Part shown: piece after piece, positions 1 to 11,415 of the stretch
Numbering within the stretch: the stretch's first letter is position 1
How the letters are laid out: each line of letters begins with the position of its first letter
Source: Prorocentrum cordatum
Lineage: Eukaryota; Sar; Dinophyceae; Prorocentrales; Prorocentraceae
Length of the DNA stretch: 64,000 nt
Reading direction: 5' to 3'
Assembly: GCA_963575745.1 (NCBI GenBank)
Contig: CAUYUJ010019941.1
Coordinates: forward strand, 37,501-101,500
Notes under the pieces: model-generated
Told to the model about the DNA's origin: nothing
The model's input: the letters and a program-made list of their open reading frames with translations, nothing else
Database searches by the model: none
Program-made: the position numbers and the translations under genes

Positions 1-165
1 TAACCTTTCGCTGGAGTGATACTTGGTGCGGGCCCATTCGGGTCCCCTGGTCGCAGAAAGCGATCCGGCAGCAGCGGCTTGCACGTCCGGGGTCTGGCCC
101 TTTCCCGCGCCCCCCTGGAAGCCGCGCGCCGCAGGTCAGTCACCCTTGCCTAGGGCCACTCCTGC
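1..165 (+). repeat. Dispersed repeat, left copy
   Basis: Diverged partner of 21079-21243. Both copies share ACCTTTCGCTGGAGTGA near the start, a GTAGCAGCGGCTTGC-like middle and GGGTCACTCTTGCC-like ends. The copy is cut by the window edge, and no open frame is conserved between the two. Confidence 0.7.
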
Positions 166-310
166 GTGGAACCGAATGGAGGGGGCAGGCCTTTGCTGAA
201 GGCGGCGGGGTTCCTCTGAAACCCGCCGGCTTTCTGAGGGGCCGTCCGCGATTTTGGAGAAGGCTCAGGGAACTTTTTTGAAAACGGGAGGCCCTCTGAG
301 AAGTTTCGCC
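165..310. repeat. Short TTCTGAGAAG palindrome family, copy 1
   Basis: Several copies of the near-palindrome CCTTCTCAGAAGG and its variants lie among GC-rich spacers. Denser relatives are at 14655-14845 and 16775-16960. Confidence 0.45.
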
Positions 311-510
311 GATTATGCCTTTTTCTTGCGCGCTGCTGGAATCTGGTATCCTGAAGTAAGATGTTTCCCAACAGTTGCAGGAATGGTATGCGGATAGATG
401 GTTCCTCCCTGTCGCACCCCAGTGCTTGTCGAAAGGGCGGGCCAGGCGTTTCGCTTGAGATTCTCACCATTTATGACCTTGATGCCTTTGCACCGACAAC
501 AGTTGTACAG
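310..510. other. Unassigned unique sequence
   Basis: No convincing coding region, repeat or RNA gene is visible here. Confidence 0.4.
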
Positions 511-756
511 ATGGAGGGCGGGCCGCTTCCAAGATGTGGCTCTCGCCTTACCACCGCGAACATTCGTTTTGAACATCTGCAAGGGCTTCACGGATTGAGG
601 GCGGGTAGTTTTCAAACTGTAGTTCTCGTCTTAGCGCCGTGCACATTCGTTCAAAACATTGCAATGTTTTTCCAGGATTGAGGGCGGTTTGTTTTCAATG
701 TGTGGCTCTCGCTTTACGGCCGCGCACATTCGTTTAAAACATTGAAGCCGTTTCGC
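511..756 (+). repeat. 83-bp satellite, left block (three units)
   Basis: Units begin near 511, 594 and 677, exactly 83 bp apart, with ATTGAGGGCGG at the head of the later units and GCGCACATTCGTT further in. The fourth unit would start near 760 but is cut by the TIR at 757. The array resumes in the same orientation after 4475. Confidence 0.8.
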
Positions 757-787
757 ATAACCTCATGAAGCAATTAAGGACCCCCCC
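757..787 (+). repeat. Left TIR of the 3.7-kb element
   Basis: About 31 bp starting ATAACCTCATGAAGC and ending in a run of seven C. It matches the reverse complement of 4444-4475 with few mismatches. Confidence 0.8.
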
Positions 788-875
788 TTCCGGCGAAACG
801 ATATCCCCCCCGCACCTGGAAACGTTCATTCCGGCACCTGCGGCTAGGAGGAGGAGGAGGAAGCACATCGCCTGA

Positions 876-2345
876 AACATCCTCGCATTTCTTAATAGAC
901 TTGGCCAAAATCGCCTGCGACATCCCTCACATGTCTTAATAGACTTGGCCGAATCGCCTGAGACATCCTCATATTTCTTAGCAGAATTGGCCAAATCGCC
1001 TGAGACATCCTCACATTTCGTACGAGCATTGGCCAAATAGCTTGAGACATCCTCACATTTCTTACGAAAATTAGCCACATCGCTTGAGAAATCCTTGCAC
1101 ATCTTAAAACAAGTGCCCAAATCGCTTGAGACATCAACGCATTTCTTAATAGAATTTGCCAAATCGCTTGAGACGTCGTCGCATTTCCAAATAGAACTTG
1201 CCAAATTGCTGGGGACACCCCCACATTTCTTAATAGCACTGGCAAAATCGCTTGAGACGTCCTCACATGTTTTAATACAAGTTGCTAAATCGTTTCAGAC
1301 ATCCTGGCATTTCTTAATAGAATTTGCCAAATTGCTTGAGACATCCTCGTAGTTCTAAATAGAATTGGCCAAATCGCTTGAGGCATCCTCACATGTCTTA
1401 TTCGAATTGGCCAAATCGCTTGAGACATCCTTACAGTTCTTAGTAGAATAAATTCAATCGCATGAAACATCATCACGTTGTTTGGCAGAATTTGCCACAT
1501 CGCTTGAGACATCCTCACATTGCTTCATCCTTCTCCTCCTCCTTCCCCCTCTCCCTCCTTCCCCCCCAGCTCGCCTTTTTCACAGTCCTGGCAATATTAG
1601 GGCAACCTTTCAGTGTTCAGGAGAGTTCCTGCCTGTGCCTGCCGCCCTTTCAAAGCTCAAGCGTTCAGTTTTCAGATAGGATTGGCCAAATCGCTTGAGA
1701 CGTCCTCACATTTCCAAACAGAACTTGCCACATTGCCTGGGACATCCTCGCAATTCTTATCAGCATTTGCCAAATCGCCTGAGACAGCCTCACATTTCTT
1801 AACAGACTTGGCCAAATCGCTTGAGACATCCTTACATTTCTTATTCGAATTGGCCATATCGCTTGAGACATCCTCGCAATTCTTATTAGCATTTGCAAAA
1901 TCGTTTGGGACATCTTCATTTCTTCGCAGACTTGGCCAAACCGCCTGAGACATCCTTGCATGTCTTAATAAAATTTGCAAAATTACATCCGACATTCTCA
2001 TATTTCTTAATAGAATTTGCCAAATCGCCTGAGACATCCCCACATGTCTCAGCCGAATTAGCCAAATGGCATGAGACATCCTCACGTGTCTAAATAGAAT
2101 TTGCCAACTCGCCTGAGCCATCCTCAGATTTCTTTGTAGAATTGGCCAAATCGCCTGAGACATCCTTGCATTTCTTAGTTGAATTAACTCGCCAAATCGC
2201 TTGAGACATCGTCACATTTCTTAATAGAATTGGCCGAATCGCTTCCGACATCCTCACATTTCTTAATAGAATTGGCCACATCGCCTGAGACACCCTCGCA
2301 GTTTTATAAGCATTTGCCAAATCGCCGGAGACACCCTCGCAATTC
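876..2345. repeat. 42-bp tandem array (main blocks)
   Basis: Units of 42 bp with the core GAGACATCCTCACATTTC and TAATAGAATTGGCCAAATCG. The period is 14 codons, so frames on both strands stay open: the minus frame repeats RMSQAIWPILLRNV. A CT-rich insert breaks the array at about 1525-1670. Smaller blocks of the same unit lie at 2860-2970, 3255-3500 and 3940-4085. Open frames in all registers with freely varying residues argue for satellite DNA rather than a protein. Confidence 0.8.
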
Positions 2346-2860
2346 TTACGAAAATTGGCGTACTCGTCTACTCGTACTCGTACTCCTATTCGTATTCCTA
2401 CTCCTACTCCTAGTCCTACTCCTATACTCCTACTCCTACTCCAACTCCTCCTCCCTCTCCTCCTACTCCTACTCCAACTCTTATTTCTACTAAGGGAGCC
2501 TCACGACTCCTGCGCGGCCCAGGGAGCCTCATAATAATCCAAGATGGCCGAGAGGTTCCAGACGAATCCAAGACGGTCCAAGACGTATCGCAAGGGGTTC
2601 TCATAGCAGGGCCCTGGAGATGCCTTCGGCCAATGGCCACTCGCCTTCCCTCAGTGGCCACGGCCTCTCAGGGCCCAGGGAGCTCTTATTCTCAAAGGCC
2701 TTCGGCCGATCCGCCTGACCTCCTCCCCCATCGGGGTCCAGGGCCTCTCAGGGCCCAGGGAGTTCTTATTCTCAGAGGCCTTCGGAGGCAGCAGTCCAGG
2801 TATATTGGCAGGAGTCCAGGTACTCAGAAAGAAGCAGTGGCGCCTTATATTTTTGTTGTA
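2346..2860. repeat. TACTCC hexamer tract and a twofold duplication
   Basis: An irregular (TACTCC)n tract fills about 2346-2490. It is followed by two copies of a roughly 75-bp unit containing GGCCTCTCAGGGCCCAGGGA (about 2664 and 2740). This insert interrupts the 42-bp array. Confidence 0.6.
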
Positions 2861-3044
2861 GAATTGGCCACGTCGCTTAAGACATCCTCGCACTTTTTAG
2901 TAGAATTGGCAAATTCGCCTGAGACATCCTCGCATTTCTTAGTAAACTTTGCCAAATCGCCTGAAACATCAGTTGTCCCTTGGGCCTTTCAGCCATGTCA
3001 TGGTTGTCATGAGTAACTATCTACCATTGGTGTCTTCCGACGAT

Positions 3045-3290
3045 TACGGCGACGACGAGCACGACCTGGCTGTCGCGCGGATATGTTTTTGGCCGGGTGC
3101 TAAGATAACACCACGGTGCGGGGTGGGGGCGATACCCTCGGGTGCACCACCCCCTACGACGGCCGAAAAAAACGCATTTCTCTAAAAGATTTTCAATCGA
3201 CACCTCATCGGAACAAAACAAGCGGATCAGAACAAAGAGTAGAGAAGGAAGAGGGGGAAATCGCTTGAAACATCCTCACACATCTTAGTA
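3045..3290 (+). repeat. 250-bp direct repeat inside the TIR element, copy 1
   Basis: Highly similar to 3721-3970. Both contain GGTGCGGGGTGGGGGCGATA and ACGGCCGAAAAAAACGCATT and then run into a 42-bp-array unit. The two copies imply a segmental duplication inside the element. Confidence 0.8.
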
Positions 3291-3720
3291 AACTTGCACA
3301 AATCGCCTGAGACATCCTCGCATTCCTTCTTGGAATTCGCCAAATCGCTTGAGACATCTTCACACTGCTTAACAGAATTGTCCAAATCGCCTGAACACCC
3401 TTACATTTCTTATTAGAATTGGCCAAATCGCTGGAGACATCCTCACATGTCTGACTAGAATTGGCCAAATCCTTTGAGACATCCTCACATTTCTTTTTAG
3501 TTTTCGTTCGTATCTCCGTTCGTTTGAGTCGTATCCTCATTCGTAGTCTGCGAGGGTCGTTGCTTTGTTCGGAGTACCTCGATTCCATGAGGATCATGAG
3601 GAAAACAATGCTTATTACCCGTATTCTTACTATCAGTCGCATTCTGCTTCTCATTAGTCGTATTATTCGTTCTTTTCTGATTGTTATTCTTCTTATCTTC
3701 GTCCGTATCTTCGTATCTTC

Positions 3721-3970
3721 GGCGACGACGAGCACGATCTGGCTGTCACACGGATATTTTTGTTGGTCGGGTGCTAAGATAACGCCACGGTGCGGGGTGG
3801 GGGCGATACCCTCGGGCGGACCACCCCCTACGACGGCCGAAAAAAACGCATTTCTCTAAAAGATGTTCAATCGAAACCTCATCGGGGGAAACAAAAAAAC
3901 AAGCGGATCAGAACAAAAAGTAGAGAAGGAAGAGGGGGAAATCGCTTGAAACATCCTCACACATCTTAGT
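3721..3970 (+). repeat. 250-bp direct repeat inside the TIR element, copy 2
   Basis: Partner of 3045-3290. Differences are scattered substitutions and small indels. Both copies end at the same point of the 42-bp unit. Confidence 0.8.
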
Positions 3971-4087
3971 AAAATGGCACAAATCGCCTGATACATCCTC
4001 ACCTTCCTTCTTAGAATTAGCCAAATCGCTCGAGACATCCTCACATTGCTTAACAGAATTGTCCAAATCGCCTGAGCACCCTCACAA

Positions 4088-4200
4088 ACCGCCTAGCATC
4101 ACGGTAACAGTAGCATCACGGTAGCAGTAACAGTAGCATCACGCCATCCGGTTTCATTGTCATCACGGTAGCAGTAACAGTTACGGTGTCAGCAGTACTT
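4088..4200 (+). repeat. Short CATCACGGTAGCAGTAA repeats
   Basis: Four or five imperfect repeats of about 17-30 bp sharing CATCACGGTAGCAGTAA, just inside the right part of the TIR element. An AT-rich (TTATTA)n stretch follows to about 4290. Confidence 0.6.
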
Positions 4201-4443
4201 GTGTCACTCGCCTTATTATTATTATTGTTTTTATTTTTATTATTGTTATCATTATTATTATTGTTCTTATTCGCATTTTCATTCGTATTCGTGTTTCTGA
4301 TTACAATTCCACTTGGGATGCCATCCGAGGCGGGACGCAGGAATTAATTATGTTCCTTTCAAGTGCGCGGTGCTAATTATATCGCTCGGCGAAAACCCCC
4401 CAGAATAATTATTTAATTACGGGGCGGTGCTAATGATAACCCC

Positions 4444-4475
4444 GGGGGGGGTCCTTAATCGTTTCATGAGGTTAT
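4444..4475 (-). repeat. Right TIR of the 3.7-kb element
   Basis: Reverse complement of the left TIR. It begins with a run of G, then TCCTTAATCGTTTCATGAGG, then TTAT. The 83-bp satellite resumes directly after it. Confidence 0.8.
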
Positions 4476-4722
4476 TCAGGGAAGGTTGTTTTCAATATGT
4501 GGTTCCTGCCTTAGCGCCGCGCGCTTTCGTTCAAACAAATCGCAAGAGCTTCACGGATTGAGGGCGGTTCCATTTCAACATGTGGTTCTCGAATTAGCGC
4601 CGCGCACACTCTTTTAACACATCTCCAAGTGCCTCACGGATTGAAGGCGCTTCTTTTCAAAATGTGATTCTCCATTTAGTTCCGCTAACATTCGTTTTCA
4701 ACATTTGCAAGAGTTTCGCTGG
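4476..4722 (+). repeat. 83-bp satellite, right block
   Basis: Heads of units at 4557 and 4640 (ATTGAGGGCGG-like) are 83 bp apart, with a partial unit in front. Orientation matches the left block at 511-756. Confidence 0.8.
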
Positions 4723-5040
4723 TTCCCATGGTTAACGCACCAGAAATGGTGTTTTGGAACGGTTCGGGACTGTCAGGGCGCAACATTAGATAATTCGCAG
4801 TATTGACGTCCCATGATTCGTTTTTCCTGGCACGATCCAGGATCACCAAGACGTAACGGTCAGGCTAACTCGCGGCGCTGAAGTCCTGAGAATGTGCTTT
4901 GGCACGCGTCAAAATGTTCACACGGCCGTCCCCCAACAAAGCATTTCTTTCAGTGGAAATGATTTCTGTAACGGCCTATGAACAGGAGTCTTGGAGGGAG
5001 TGTGTATTCCAACATCGTTGATGAGTCTACGGGTTACGCT
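4723..5040. other. Unassigned sequence
   Basis: No gene or repeat recognised between the satellite and the polypyrimidine tract. Confidence 0.4.
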
Positions 5041-6090
5041 GGTCCCCCTCCTCCTCCTCCTCCTCCTCCTCCTCCTCGTCCTCCTCCTCCTCATCATCCT
5101 CCTCTTTCTCCTCCTACCCACTCCCTCCTCCCCATTCCCCTTCCTCCATACTCCCTCCTCCCGCTTCGGCCTCCTCCTGCCTCCTCCTATCTCGTCCCAC
5201 TCCTTCCTCCTCCCGCTCTTTCCTCCCCACTCCCTGATCCGCCTCTCGCTCCCTCCTCCTCCTCCTCCTCCTCCTCCTCCTCCCCCTCCTCCTCATCTCC
5301 TCCTCCTCCTCCTCTTCCCTCCTCCTCCCTCCTCCTCTTCCTCCGCCCCCCCCCCGCACAACCTCCTCCTCCTCCTTAACCTCCGCCCCCCGTCCGACAG
5401 ACAGACATCTCGCCCTCCCCTCCCCAACAGACCGCCGTCCGCAGCGCGCGCGCCGAGGCTCGCGCGCGAGCGGCCCTGGGCGCCGCCGGCGCGCTGGCGC
5501 CGTGCCAGGGCCCCGAGCAGCCGGAGGGGCAGCTCGTGCAGGCGGGTGCCCTCGGGCCGCCCGGGGGGGGGCGCCGCCGCCGATCGGTGGGCCATCCTCC
5601 TCTCGCCTCGCTCCTCTCTCTCTCCTGCCTCTCGCCTCCCTCCTCCCTCCTCCTCTCCTCCTCCTCCTCCCCTCCTCCTCCTCCTCTCCTCCTCCTCCTC
5701 TCCTCCTCCTCCTCCACCTCCTCCTCCTCCCCTCCTCCTCCTCCTCCTCCTCCTCCTCCTCCGCCTCCTCCTCCTCCTCCTCCTCCTCCTCCTCCTCCTC
5801 CTCCTCCTCCTCCTCCTCCTCCCTCTCCTCCTCCTCCTCCTCCCCTCCCTCCTCCTCCTCCTCCTCCTCCTCCTCCTCCTCCCCTCCTCCTCCTCCTCCT
5901 CTCTCCTCCTCCTCCTCCTCCCTCCTCCCTCTCTCCCCGCTCTCTCCCTCCCTCCTCTTCCTCCCTCCGCCTCTTCCTCCTCTCGCCTCCTCCTCCTCTC
6001 GCCTCTCTCCTCTCTCCTCCTCCTCCTCCTCCTCCTCTCGCCTGCCTCCTGCCTTCTCCCTCTCTTCCCACTTCCTCCTCCTCCCTTCTC
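5041..6090 (+). repeat. Kilobase polypyrimidine tract, (TCC)n/(CTC)n
   Basis: About 1 kb of almost pure C/T on this strand, broken once by a GC-rich mixed-sequence island at about 5385-5610. Long Leu, Ser, Pro, Arg or Gly frames here are artefacts of the triplet repeat. Uninterrupted pyrimidine runs are candidates for triplex (H-DNA) formation. Confidence 0.9.
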
Positions 6091-6157
6091 TCCAACGGGT
6101 CGACAGCTTCCGAAATAGACTCCTGAATCTCCCGCTGGATGGTACGGTATAGCTCGT

Positions 6158-6210
6158 CGGCGGTTTACCGCCGGCGCCCTAATCCTACCTCGTGGAGTTC
6201 CTGCAGGAAC
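6158..6210. other. Two short palindromes
   Basis: A 6-bp stem hairpin CGGCGG-TTTA-CCGCCG lies at 6158-6173 and the perfect palindrome GTTCCTGCAGGAAC at 6197-6210. Function unknown. Confidence 0.4.
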
Positions 6211-7135
6211 CCGAACTAGAGGAATTCCGATGCGGAGTGGAGCTAGTTGGCCAATTCCTCCTCTCTCCTCCTCCCTCTCCTCTTCCCTCCCTCCTCTCTC
6301 AAGCCCAGAAGTGTTCGCGTCGTGTACGATGATCACGGCGAGGGTCTTTTGCTGCTTTCTCCTTCCAGAGGCCCCCGCCTGGCCTCGGGACCGTCAAGCG
6401 CTTGTTCAGGGGTCCAGACGTTCTCGGCTGTTGTTTTCCGGCCTTTTTCCAAGCATTGAAGTAACGTCCATCCACGCAAGTCGTTTAAAAGATTTCTGCG
6501 CCTTTCACTCGACATCTTTCTTCGAGCGTGCCTGGATCCAGGCGCCGTTCGGCCGATTTCGAGGCACGTCGCACGATCCCCCCCTTGTTGTTTCCCACGG
6601 CTCTGTGCTGTTTCCCCCCTGCCGGTTCCTCTCGTTCTCCCCCTTCCTCCCCGTCCTTCGTCCTCCTCTGCCCCTCATCCTGATTAGTCTAGCCGCCGAA
6701 CAATTTGTTGAAGGTGCCCTGGCCAAAGTGCCATAAATGGCCAACACAAGCGCAATGAAAATGCGCCGGACCCCTCCAAGAGTGGCCCAGTGGCTTCCAT
6801 TGCGCTTGAAGGAAAAGGGAGGGCTTGAGGTGGGTGGGAGGAGTCCGAATCCCCCCATGCTCCTCCTTTCAGGGGGGGGCAGAAGAGAACACGTGAAAGG
6901 AGAGGGAGGGAGAGGGAGAGAGGGGGGGAAGAGAGATAGAAAGGGAGGGAGGGAGGAAGGGCAGGGGAAGGGAAGGTGGGGGTGAATGGGACAGGCATCC
7001 CAGAACTCTCCAGAGCCTTTTTCTATCGGAACGCCTAGGGATTCATGCAACGCCGTAAGTCACAACGTGCAGCCCCGTGCGACGCGTAAGCCATAGAGTT
7101 GCGTGGGATCCCCCCCAAACTATCATCCTCTGGTT
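6211..7135. other. Unassigned sequence with purine-rich patch
   Basis: No gene recognised. Short CT-rich tracts lie near 6255-6300 and a G/A-rich tract at about 6800-6985 inflates frame lengths. Confidence 0.4.
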
Positions 7136-7575
7136 TCTACGTGTCGCTCCTCCTCCCGCGCATGCTCATCCTCGCCTTCCTCTTCCTCCCTCTGCCGCTT
7201 TGCTCTCTCCCCCCTTCTCGTCCCTCCTTCCCCGTCCCATTCCTCCCCCTCCGACTGCTCCCCCTCCCCTTCCCTTCTCGGCCCTCCTTCCCCGTCCCAT
7301 TCCTCCCCCTCTGACTGCTCCCCCTCCCCTTCCCTGCTCTGCTCCAGCGACGAAGAGAGAGGGCACGAGCAACCGAGGAGGCCATCCTCGCCCCTGCGGC
7401 GCTGCCGGCGCGCATTCCGCCCACGTGGTCGTTGTTGTCGTCGTCCTCCTCCTCGTCCTCCTCCTCCTCGTCCTCCTCCTCCTCCTCCACCTCCTCCTCC
7501 CTCGGGCCTCCTCCTTCCTCCTGACTCCTCCTCCGCCTCCTCCCTCCTGCCTCCTCCTCATCTGTTCCCCACGAA
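7136..7575 (+). repeat. CT-rich region with a 66-bp tandem duplication
   Basis: TCC-rich sequence. Two copies of a unit of about 66 bp containing CCTCCTTCCCCGTCCCATTC lie at about 7210-7341. A further (CTC)n run occupies 7440-7560. Confidence 0.7.
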
Positions 7576-8000
7576 GACGACGGTCACTTCATCATCCTCC
7601 TTCATCCGACACGTCGACGACGACCGCGGCGGCGGTGGCGGTGACGACGCCGACGACGACTGCGCCAACGACGACACCATCAAGTTTCCCCCTCCGAGGG
7701 CGAGGGCGGTTCCGACGACGCCGACGGCGCCGCCGACGGCGACGACGGCGACGACCCCGACGGCGGCCACGACGACGAGGGCGGCCGCGCAGCTCCTCCG
7801 CCCCCACCACCACGAGGAGGACGACGAGGACGACGGCGCCCATGACCGTCGGCGACGGCGACGAGCGGCGACGCCGACTCCGACGGACGACGATCGACGT
7901 CGACGTCCGACGACCGACGAGCGGCGAGCGTTGAGCGACGACGACGACGCCGACGACGCCGACGACGACGACGACGACGACGACGCCGACGACGCCGACA

Positions 8001-8055
<55 letters not shown>

Positions 8056-8060
8056 GGCGA

Positions 8061-8109
<49 letters not shown>

Positions 8110-8177
8110 CGGCGGCGGCGGCGGCCGCGGTGGCGGCGGCGGCGGCGGCAGCTGGCGGCGACGACGACGACGATGGC

Positions 8178-8218
<41 letters not shown>

Positions 8219-8641
8219 CGGCCGCGGCAACAGCGGCGGTGGCGGCGGCGGCGGCGGCCGGCGGCGCGCTAGCCGACCGGTGGCGATCGACGGGCCAGCC
8301 GCGGGCAGGAGGCCCTCGGGCGCCTCTACGCGCAGCTCCTCGAGGCCGCGGCGCTGCCCGCCGCCGCTCGCCGTCTGCTCGTCGCCGTCGCTCGCCGCCG
8401 CTGCCCATCCACCGCTCGTCCGTCCATCGTCGCCGCTCGCCGGCCGCCGCCGCTCGCCGTCTGCTCGCCGTCGTTCGTCGCCGCCCGGCGGCAGTCGTCG
8501 CCGCCCGCCGACCCTTCGCCTCGCTCGGCGGCCGCCGCCGCTCGCCGCCGCCCGTCGCTCGTGGGCGACGCCGAGGGGCGCCGCCGCCCCCCAGCGTCGC
8601 CGGCGCCGCACCCTCTGCGGCAGGGCGCCCCCCTGGCGGAG

Positions 8642-8697
<56 letters not shown>

Positions 8698-9067
8698 CGG
8701 CAACGACGACGACGACCAGGACGTCGACGACGACGAGGTCGACGACAAGGACGGCGACGGCGACGACGACGACGACGGCGACGACCCGCCCCCCCCGGCA
8801 GGCGGCCTCCGGCGCCGCGGTGCAGAGCCTGCTGGGCGCGCTGTCGGCGCTGCTGCCCCAGCTCGGGGGCGGCTGCGGCGACGGCGCGGCCCGGCTCGCC
8901 GCGGCCGCCGAGGCGCCGCCGTCGCCGCCGTCGGCGTCGCTCGCCGTGCAGCGGCGTCGCTCGTCGTGCGTCGCTCGACGACGACGACGACGAAGACGAG
9001 GGTCACGACGACGCCGCCGCCGACGACGATCACAAGCAATAACGACGACGACGAGCGATAGCCACAA

Positions 9068-9100
<33 letters not shown>

Positions 9101-9184
9101 CGACGACGACGACGACAGTGAGCGCGTCCGCCGTCGCCCACTTCTTCGCCGCCGGCCGCCGTTCGCGTCGGCGTCGCCTTGTCG

Positions 9185-9215
<31 letters not shown>

Positions 9216-9315
9216 GGTCGCCGTCGTCGTCGTCGTCGTCGTCGTCGGCGTCGTCGTCGTCGTCGCCGTCGGCGTCGCGGTGTGCGTGTGTCGCCGTCGT
9301 TGTAGTCGTCAGGGA
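7576..9315. repeat. (GAC/CGA/CGG)n block with a strand switch
   Basis: About 1.7 kb dominated by ACG-type triplets. Runs are densest at 7930-8110 and 8640-8700. Past about 9170 the triplet flips to its reverse complement (GTC)n, so the two ends can pair. Long Asp, Thr, Arg or Val frames in all six frames are repeat artefacts. Interposed GC-rich sequence at 8220-8640 and 8770-8990 is not clearly coding. Confidence 0.85.
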
Positions 9316-10400
9316 GAATGGGCACGGGATGTCTTGTGCACTTCGGGGGCCCCTTTTTTCCTGGGTGCCTTTCGAAATTTGGTCAGAGCGCGCTCTTGGA
9401 GCACGTCCTGAAGTCGAGGTCCCAAGCGTGGTCGTGGCCGTCTTGTTCGTCGCGTTCGTTGTCGTCGTCCTTCTCCTCCTCCCCCTTCCTACTCCTGCTC
9501 GAGGACGAGGAGAAGGGGGAAAGGTTTTGGGAGGAGTTTGAGGCGAATAGAGGAGGGAGAAGGGGGATGAGGAAGTAGAGGAGACGGGAGAAAAGGGAGG
9601 GGGGCAGGAGTGAGGAGGGTGGAGGAGGAGCGGTGGAGCGAGTAGGTCGAACAATGATGACTAGTAGGGATGAGGGATGAGGGGGAGCAGCGAGGGAGGA
9701 GGAGGAGGAGGAACAGGTGGAGCAGGAGGATGAAGGGGGGAAAGAGGAGGAGGATAAAAGGGGGAAAGAGGAGGAGGAGGAGGAGAGGAGGAGGTAGGTA
9801 GGAGGAGGAAAAGGAGGGAGAGGAGGAGGAGGAGAGGAGGAGGAGGAGGCAGAGGAGCGTCGAGGCTCCAGGGAGGATGGGGGAGGGGAGGTGGTCGGAA
9901 GAGTTGGCGCTCGCACCAGCGGCCGTGACCCGGACTCTCCCCCCCCCCTGGCCGGCCCGAGCGCGGCCGCGGCTCGGCGAGGGCGCCGAGGGGGATCCCC
10001 CGAGGCGCCCTGCCTCCCCGGGGCCAGGCGCGGAGCCCAGCGCGGGGGGGGCGGGGGGGAGGCAAGCGAGGCGGGGAGGGCGGCCGCAGGGCCGAGGTCA
10101 GGAGCGCGGCCGCCGGAGGGGGGGGCGGGGCGCGCGGCCCCGCGCGCGGTGCCAGCAGCCTCTCCCCCGGGCGGCCGCGGAGCTGGGCGAGGGGGGGGGG
10201 GTGGAAGGGGGGGGGGCGGGCAGGGTGGAGGAGGGGGGGAGGGGGAGGAGGGGGGAGGAGGGGAGGATGGGGGGAGGAGGGGGGAGAGGGGGGGGAGGGG
10301 GGGGGGGGCGGGTGGGATGGGGGGGGCGGCGGCGAGCGCGGTCAGGCGAGGAGGGCGAGGAGCGGGGGGGCGCTGGGAGGCAGCAGGGGGAGGCGCGGTC
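9316..10400. repeat. GGA-rich and G-run-rich sequence
   Basis: A short mixed stretch (9316-9650) is followed by (GGA)n at about 9660-9850. A GC-rich segment at 9850-10400 has many runs of four to ten G between 10180 and 10400, a G-quadruplex-prone layout. No gene recognised. Confidence 0.7.
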
Positions 10401-10546
10401 AGGACAAGGGTGTGGACGATGGTGACGATGACGATGACGATGGTTATGGTGATGTTGTTGTTGATGCTGTTGATGGTGATGGTGATGATGCCGATGACGA
10501 CGACGACGACGACGATGATGATGCTGATGTTGCTGCTGCTGATGAC

Positions 10547-10595
<49 letters not shown>

Positions 10596-10767
10596 GTGGT
10601 GGTGATGATGATGATGATGATGATTCTGATGATACTGATGCTACTGATGATGGTGTTGGTGATGCAGATCACTATGATGCTGATGATGCTGATGATGACG
10701 ATGCTGATATTGATGGTGATGATGATGACGATGGTGGTGGTTATGATGTTAATGATGATGATGATGC

Positions 10768-10820
<53 letters not shown>

Positions 10821-11016
10821 CTAATGATGATGATGTTGATGATGATGATGAAAGTATTGGTCACGCTGCTGATGATGATGGCGATGGTCATCATGATGAT
10901 GTTACTGATGATGTTGATGCTGCTGCTGATGCTGCTGCTGATGCTGATGATACTGATGGTGATGATGCTGATGCTGATGCTAATGATGATGCTGATGCTG
11001 ATGCTGAGGATGATGA

Positions 11017-11050
<34 letters not shown>

Positions 11051-11266
11051 GGTGATGATGATGAGGATGGTGTCGTTGCTGCTGATGCTGATTATGATTA
11101 TGATGAAGGTGCTGGTGATGTTGATGATGGCGATGACGATGCTGATGCTGGTGTTGATGATAATGCGAATGTTGATGATGTTGTTGATGATGATGTTAAT
11201 GATGATGGTGCTGTTGATGGTACTGCTGCTGATGATGATGATGCTGATGATGATGGTGAGCGATGG

Positions 11267-11299
<33 letters not shown>

Positions 11300-11415
11300 C
11301 GACGGTGACGCTGACGCTGATTATGATTATGAGTATGATCATGATGATGCTGCTGCTGATGATGAGGATGAGGATGAGGATGAGGATGAGGATGATGATG
11401 ACGACGACGGCGTGC
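10401..11415 (+). repeat. 1-kb imperfect (GAT)n block
   Basis: GAT/ATG triplets with scattered GCT, GGT and GTT variants for about 1 kb. This gives poly-Asp in one frame, poly-Met in another and poly-Ile on the other strand. No coding claim is made. Confidence 0.9.

Larger units (their letters stand above)
757..4475. mobile_element. 3.7-kb TIR element carrying a 42-bp satellite
   Basis: Terminal inverted repeats of about 31 bp (757-787 and 4444-4475) read ATAACCTCATGAA.C.ATTAAGG followed by a C run; the right end is the reverse complement. The element splits an 83-bp tandem array, with three units on each side. The interior has no credible transposase. It holds a broken array of 42-bp units, CT-rich inserts and a duplicated 250-bp segment. 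It is therefore a non-autonomous, satellite-carrying element. No clean target-site duplication is visible because the flanks are diverged. Confidence 0.75.

Noticed and set aside
7592-9325. 577-codon minus-strand frame and its neighbours in the GAC block
   Set aside because: All six frames are open because of the triplet repeat. Composition is Arg, Val, Ala or Asp homopolymer with no domain.
9383-10894. 503-codon minus-strand frame through the GAT and G-rich blocks
   Set aside because: Poly-Ile plus Pro/Ser low complexity; it is a direct reading of simple repeats.
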